64,000 nt of DNA, from NCBI RefSeq assembly GCF_000247695.1, contig NW_004624751.1:28274056-28338055 (forward strand), read 5' to 3'. The position numbers and the translations under genes were made by a program. Under the pieces are notes generated by a model. That model ran no database searches. It was given only the letters and a program-made list of their open reading frames with translations, and was not told where the DNA came from. Below are positions 61,056-64,000 of the stretch, in pieces. Every line of letters begins with the position of its first letter. Positions within the stretch are counted from its first letter, which is position 1. Source of the DNA: Heterocephalus glaber. Its lineage: Eukaryota > Chordata > Mammalia > Rodentia > Bathyergidae.

Positions 61056-61734
61056 GCTTCTTAATCTTTCTGACTCCATCAGAAAGAAAGACTCCATTTG
61101 ATACTTCTCTGTCTTCAGCACCTCTTTATGTTTGCTAATCTCCTTTTTAAGAAAGAGGGGCTGGCCTTGAGCCTGCCAGAGAAGGTGGGACCTACTAGAA
61201 TTTAATAAACAAAACAATAAAACATAACCTTACTCTGACAGTCACCAAATTTTGCCCTTGTGAGCTGGACACTTTCCTATTCCTTAATTTTAAAAAAGCT
61301 TGCTTTTAAAAATGTTTTCTTTGATAGTTTTCCACTTATAGTCATGAAATTTCCTTTTCAGACAAACTCAAGTAAAAGTGTGAACCAGTTTAAAGGACAA
61401 TATGTCATAAATAGCACAGGCCGTAAATAGGAGGATATGGCAAAAACAAAATAAAATGAATGGCTACGGACTAAGAAGTTAGGGAAGTACCGTCCCAGAA
61501 CAATGGTCCTGTCTAGAGTGTTCTAGGAACATTCTAGAATCATAAGGAAAGAAACCACTGAAATATTCTGATTTACTGACCATTGATGAGCTACCTGACC
61601 TGTTTAAAAGCTTACCAGAAACCATGTTTTCTAAACCCATCCAATCCATCCAAAAGTCTTGCAGCAGCTACTAATATATTCAAAGAAAGCACTACCAACA
61701 GTGCTAGGGAGGAAAGGGACCAAGGGCTCTCCAC

Positions 61735-61905
61735 TCTGTCTGACTGAACTTCCTGTAAGATGGACAGGCTCATACCTGTTGTCCAATGTAGAAGCCATAG
61801 TCAAGGTAGCTAAACAAACACTTGGTGTAGCTGGTGTAACTTTTGAATTTTTAAATGAATATAAATTATAACTGAAATAACTGCCTGTGGCTGCTGCATG
61901 TTGAG
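61735..61905 (+). mobile_element. MER1/Charlie-type hAT MITE inside the chimeric insert
   Basis: 'ctgtctgactgaacttcctg', 'aagatggacaggctcata', 'cctgttgtccaatgtagaag', 'ccatagtcaaggtagctaaa', 'cacttggtgtagctggtgta' and 'acttttgaatttttaaatg' align in order with the outer part of a MER1-group element ('ctgtccaata..gaactttctg..atgatgg', '..ctgtccaatacggtagcc', '..cacttgaaatgtggctagtg', '..gaattttta'). A degenerate inverted copy of 'gtggct' follows near 61895. It is a eutherian-age element, hence genomic sequence that was part of the copied RNA. The 70-codon plus frame over it is not a gene. Confidence 0.68.
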
Positions 61906-62089
61906 AGATGTTGCCATAGGTCTGTCATGTTCTTTGGGCCCTCCTGGCTATCAGGTTTTCTTCTCTCAGTCCCAGCTCCCACATGGGTGCTCTTATAGCT
62001 CTGTGAGAAGGACAGCCAAGACAATCTGATTATACCTCAAGTTGAGTCTCCTGCCTGTTGATATCAACAGTGGATTGCTTTAGCTTCTC

Positions 62090-62246
62090 CAGTTCACCCT
62101 GTATCCCTCCCCCTCCCCCTCCCCCTCCTCCTCCCAGTCCTGGGCCGGCCGAGGCACAGGGGCTCACTTCAGTGCCACATCAGTGGCTGGGCGTATTGAT
62201 CTGCATGGGCTCGGTTGGAGGCGCCTCTCCCCCTGCAGATCGCTCC
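62090..62246 (-). promoter_or_regulatory. GC-rich leader, candidate L1 5'UTR or promoter exon
   Basis: In an AT-rich window this 155-bp block is GC-rich and CpG-bearing ('gggccggccgaggc', 'gaggcgcctc'). It forms the 5' end of the retro-insert, beginning 'gggagcgatctgcaggggg' at 62246. The minus strand has G-runs of 3-5 at 62105-62135 (GGG, three GGGGG, GGG), a G-quadruplex-capable motif. A start with a G-run at the TSD fits either a full-length L1 5'UTR or the capped first exon of another gene. I do not see a clear YY1 site. The plus-strand frame with a Pro run (62058-62267) is an artefact of the C-run. Confidence 0.45.
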
Positions 62247-63036
62247 CAAAATAATGTTCTTTTATGATTTCTCTCCTACCTTCTTAACTGTTCCTTCCCA
62301 ATATCCCATGCGGGTTCCTCTTTGTCTCCCTGATATTCCTGTGTGCTCATCATCTACACTCCTTATCCATGTGGCCTAATCGAGTCTCGTGGTTTTCTAT
62401 GCCATCTACAAGCTCATGACTTTATAGTATCTATGCTGATGATTCTCAAATCTGTACCTCCAATCTTGACTTCTCAGAGACTATTTTATTGCCTACATAC
62501 CATTTCCACTTTGCTATCTAGTAGACATCAGAAATTAATGTGATCTACACTGAATATTTTAGTTTAGTGACCTAAATGGAACTGTCTCCCCTTCCTCTAA
62601 TTACCATTGCCTTTGCCATTCCTCTATCCACATATGATGCCACCATCTTCTCAGTATCTCAGCGCATTTGTAGACAGCCTAGATGGTTTTATTTCTTTAT
62701 AACTCTACTTTTAACTTATCAGCAAGTCCTTTTCATTTTAATTACAAAATATATTCTGAATCTGCCTACTGTTCACCAAACCCACTGCTTCAATTCCAAT
62801 TCAAGTCACCAAAATTATAAGATGACAATAATATACTGTAAATTCCAAAAAACTAGATGAAAATATATGAAGGTTTTGACCATAAAGAAATGAAAAACAT
62901 AGAGATAAATAGGTTCAATATGATTTAAACATTATGCTATATATATCATGTACCTCATTAATATAAAAATTTTTTATGTTTTTCTGTACCAGTAAAAAAT
63001 AAATTTAAAAAATACACATTTAAAAAAATGTCTTCC

Positions 63037-63209
63037 AAGCTGGATGTGGTGGCACATGCCTATAATCTCACCCCTGTGATAAGCTGAAGCTGGAGGATTA
63101 CAAGTTTGAGCCCAGCCTGGGCCACTTAATGAGACCTATCTCAAAATAAATAAGAAGAGCGGGGATGTAACTCATTGCAAATACCCTCTGTTCAATCCCC
63201 AGAACCACC
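63037..63209 (+). mobile_element. B1-dID composite SINE
   Basis: The B1 half has 'tggatgtggtggcacatgcc' and 'gtttgagcccagcctgggcc'. The linker 'tctcaaaataaataagaaga' leads into the ID half 'gcggggatgtaactcattgc' and 'ttcaatccccagaacc'. An approximate TSD 'aaaatgtctt' / 'aaaagtctt' flanks it (about 63026 and 63216). It splits the L2 body. Confidence 0.85.
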
Positions 63210-63636
63210 CTCCTAAAAGTCTTTCATTTTTCACTCTTCAATTTTTAACAGATATGCCAGCATTAAATTTCTAAAGAGTAAATCATAGCATGTCTCTCAC
63301 CTATTAATCACCATCCTGTAAATGCCTAACAGATTTAAGATAAAATGAGATTTTTTCTCATCACCTTAGACCATACCTGATCTGGCTCCTGACTCACATC
63401 TCAGTCCTACACTCTTATTATAATGGATTTTCTCTGTCCTTTCAAACCTCTAAGTTTGTTCCCTTCTCGATACCTTTGCCCTTACTTTTAATGTATTTTA
63501 TTTCCCTTGCCCAGATCTTTTTATGACTGTCTTGTTTTCCTTCTCCTCCTAAAGTCTTTGAACATGAGATAGTAAGCTATGCCACTACAGTGTCCTCACC
63601 AAGTGAATCACTGAGTGTCTCCATGTCTCATTTGAT

Positions 63637-64000
63637 CATTGGTACATTCTAGGTATACAATATAATGACATACATCATTGGAAATTTGCACTTTTACATA
63701 ATCTCTCTTGGTTCTTATTTTTCACCCATGCCCAGCCCTCCTTTCAACCTCTCCAGTCCTCCCTATTTACAAAGACTTTGTTTCCATTTTTCCATTTTCT
63801 CATATTAATCCCATTCCCTTCTTTCCTTTCCCCTACCCCTTCCCACCTCCTTCCCCTTTGCCCCTTTTCTTCCTATTTCACATTACCTATTATACATTTT
63901 AGTCCCCATTTACACTTTCAGTTTCTCACACCAGAGAAACTATTCAGTATTTATACATGTGTGTCCTATTTATTTCACTTAAGAGTACCGCCTCAATGTG
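63637..64000 (-). mobile_element. L1 3' end, running off the right edge
   Basis: 'cattggtacattctaggtat', 'aatctctcttggttctta', 'tcctccctatttacaaagac', the C-rich strand of the polypurine tract near 63825-63855, and 'tttcagtttctcacaccaga' (ORF2 end) are in L1 3'-to-ORF2 order. The left edge lacks a T-run, so the tail has decayed. More divergent than the copies at 15.9 and 58.2 kb; an older subfamily. The 64-codon plus frame at 63708-63902 lies in it. Confidence 0.88.

Larger units (their letters stand above)
59640..62263 (-). mobile_element. TSD-bounded 2.6-kb chimeric retro-insert ending in L1
   Basis: The 17-bp sequence 'caaaataatgttctttt' is present exactly at 59640-59656 and 62247-62263, and L2 text reads through when the insert is removed. 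Read on the minus strand the insert contains: GC-rich leader (62246 to about 62090), about 1 kb non-L1 sequence including an old hAT MITE (about 62090 to 61060), then L1 ORF2 C-terminal third, L1 3'UTR and short tail (61053 to 59657). Ordinary L1 copies are contiguous with L1 up to their 5' truncation; this one is not. A retrocopied chimeric RNA is the simplest reading; template switching during reverse transcription, or an L1 with an internal replacement, are alternatives. Confidence 0.8.
58760..63590 (+). mobile_element. Ancient L2 body, interrupted by later insertions
   Basis: L2-like coding text appears at 58770-59060 and 59564-59656 ('accagatcactatctcctc', 'ttcacttggctttca'), resumes at 62264-62870 ('tctatgctgatgattctcaa', 'ctgtacctccaatcttgact') and continues after a B1-dID SINE at 63230-63560 ('cataccta' region, 'gatctggctcctgactcac', 'ttgcccagatctttttatg'). 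The order matches L2 as recalled. An ERVL LTR (59070-59563) and the L1-ended composite (59657-62246) lie within. Whether 58770-59060 belongs to the same copy is uncertain. No intact coding. Confidence 0.6.

Noticed and set aside
61659..61871. 70-codon plus-strand frame as a gene
   Set aside because: It is antisense to the chimeric insert and covers the MER1-type MITE.
1..64000. CRISPR arrays, operons, tRNA or rRNA genes
   Set aside because: tRNA-like A/B boxes belong to ID and MIR SINEs. Direct repeats are microsatellites or TSDs. The sequence is clearly mammalian.

Overview
The window is repeat-dense, AT-rich mammalian DNA, most likely intergenic or deep intronic, from a non-murid rodent. 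The assignment rests on the repeats: ID-type tRNA-derived SINEs of the form GGATTTAGCTCAGTGG...CAATCCCCAGTACC-A(n), B1 monomers joined to an ID-like unit (B1-dID type), rodent-style MaLR LTRs and one lineage-specific L1 family with a shared 3' end. The ID variant with 'gtaccaaaa' ends makes Castorimorpha (kangaroo rat or beaver relatives) a guess only. I find no convincing protein-coding exon, rRNA, tRNA gene or CRISPR array. Open frames are short and behave like chance frames, except those inside L1 copies and one decayed candidate at 12.0-12.5 kb. A run of N (53088-53858) is an assembly gap. Layout: 1-12 kb holds an MLT1-like LTR (985-1445), a MER2 DNA transposon split by a B1-like SINE (1587-2094), MIR copies and an ID SINE with a perfect target-site duplication (TSD). 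12-19 kb holds a possible hAT-transposase-derived pseudogene, a second MLT1-like LTR, two L1 3' fragments, and a MaLR LTR. 19-27.3 kb holds a B1-ID composite, a reverse-strand ID SINE with a 15-bp TSD, L2 scraps and a CpG-containing MaLR-like LTR. 27.6 kb is a long polypyrimidine mirror tract. 28-52 kb is AT-rich background with L2, MIR, microsatellites, an LTR-like rodent repeat at 43.2-43.7 kb and a SINE-in-SINE nest at 44 kb. 52-64 kb is an L1 graveyard: two twin-primed (5'-inverted) L1s, an orphan L1 5' fragment with the start of ORF1, a 2.6-kb TSD-bounded composite, and an L1 running off the right edge. The most interesting object is 59657-62246. It is one insertion, bounded by a perfect 17-bp TSD and interrupting an ancient L2. 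On the minus strand it reads: a GC-rich promoter-like leader with a G-quadruplex motif, about 1 kb of non-L1 sequence that includes an old MER1/Charlie-type hAT element, then the 3' part of L1 ORF2, the L1 3'UTR and tail. This looks like a retrocopy of a chimeric transcript that ended in an L1, rather than an ordinary 5'-truncated L1. The nesting order gives a relative chronology: L2 and MIR first; then MER2, MER1, MLT1 and MLT2; then rodent MaLR and B1; then L1 and ID insertions with intact TSDs. All family names come from recalled consensus patterns, without a database search.
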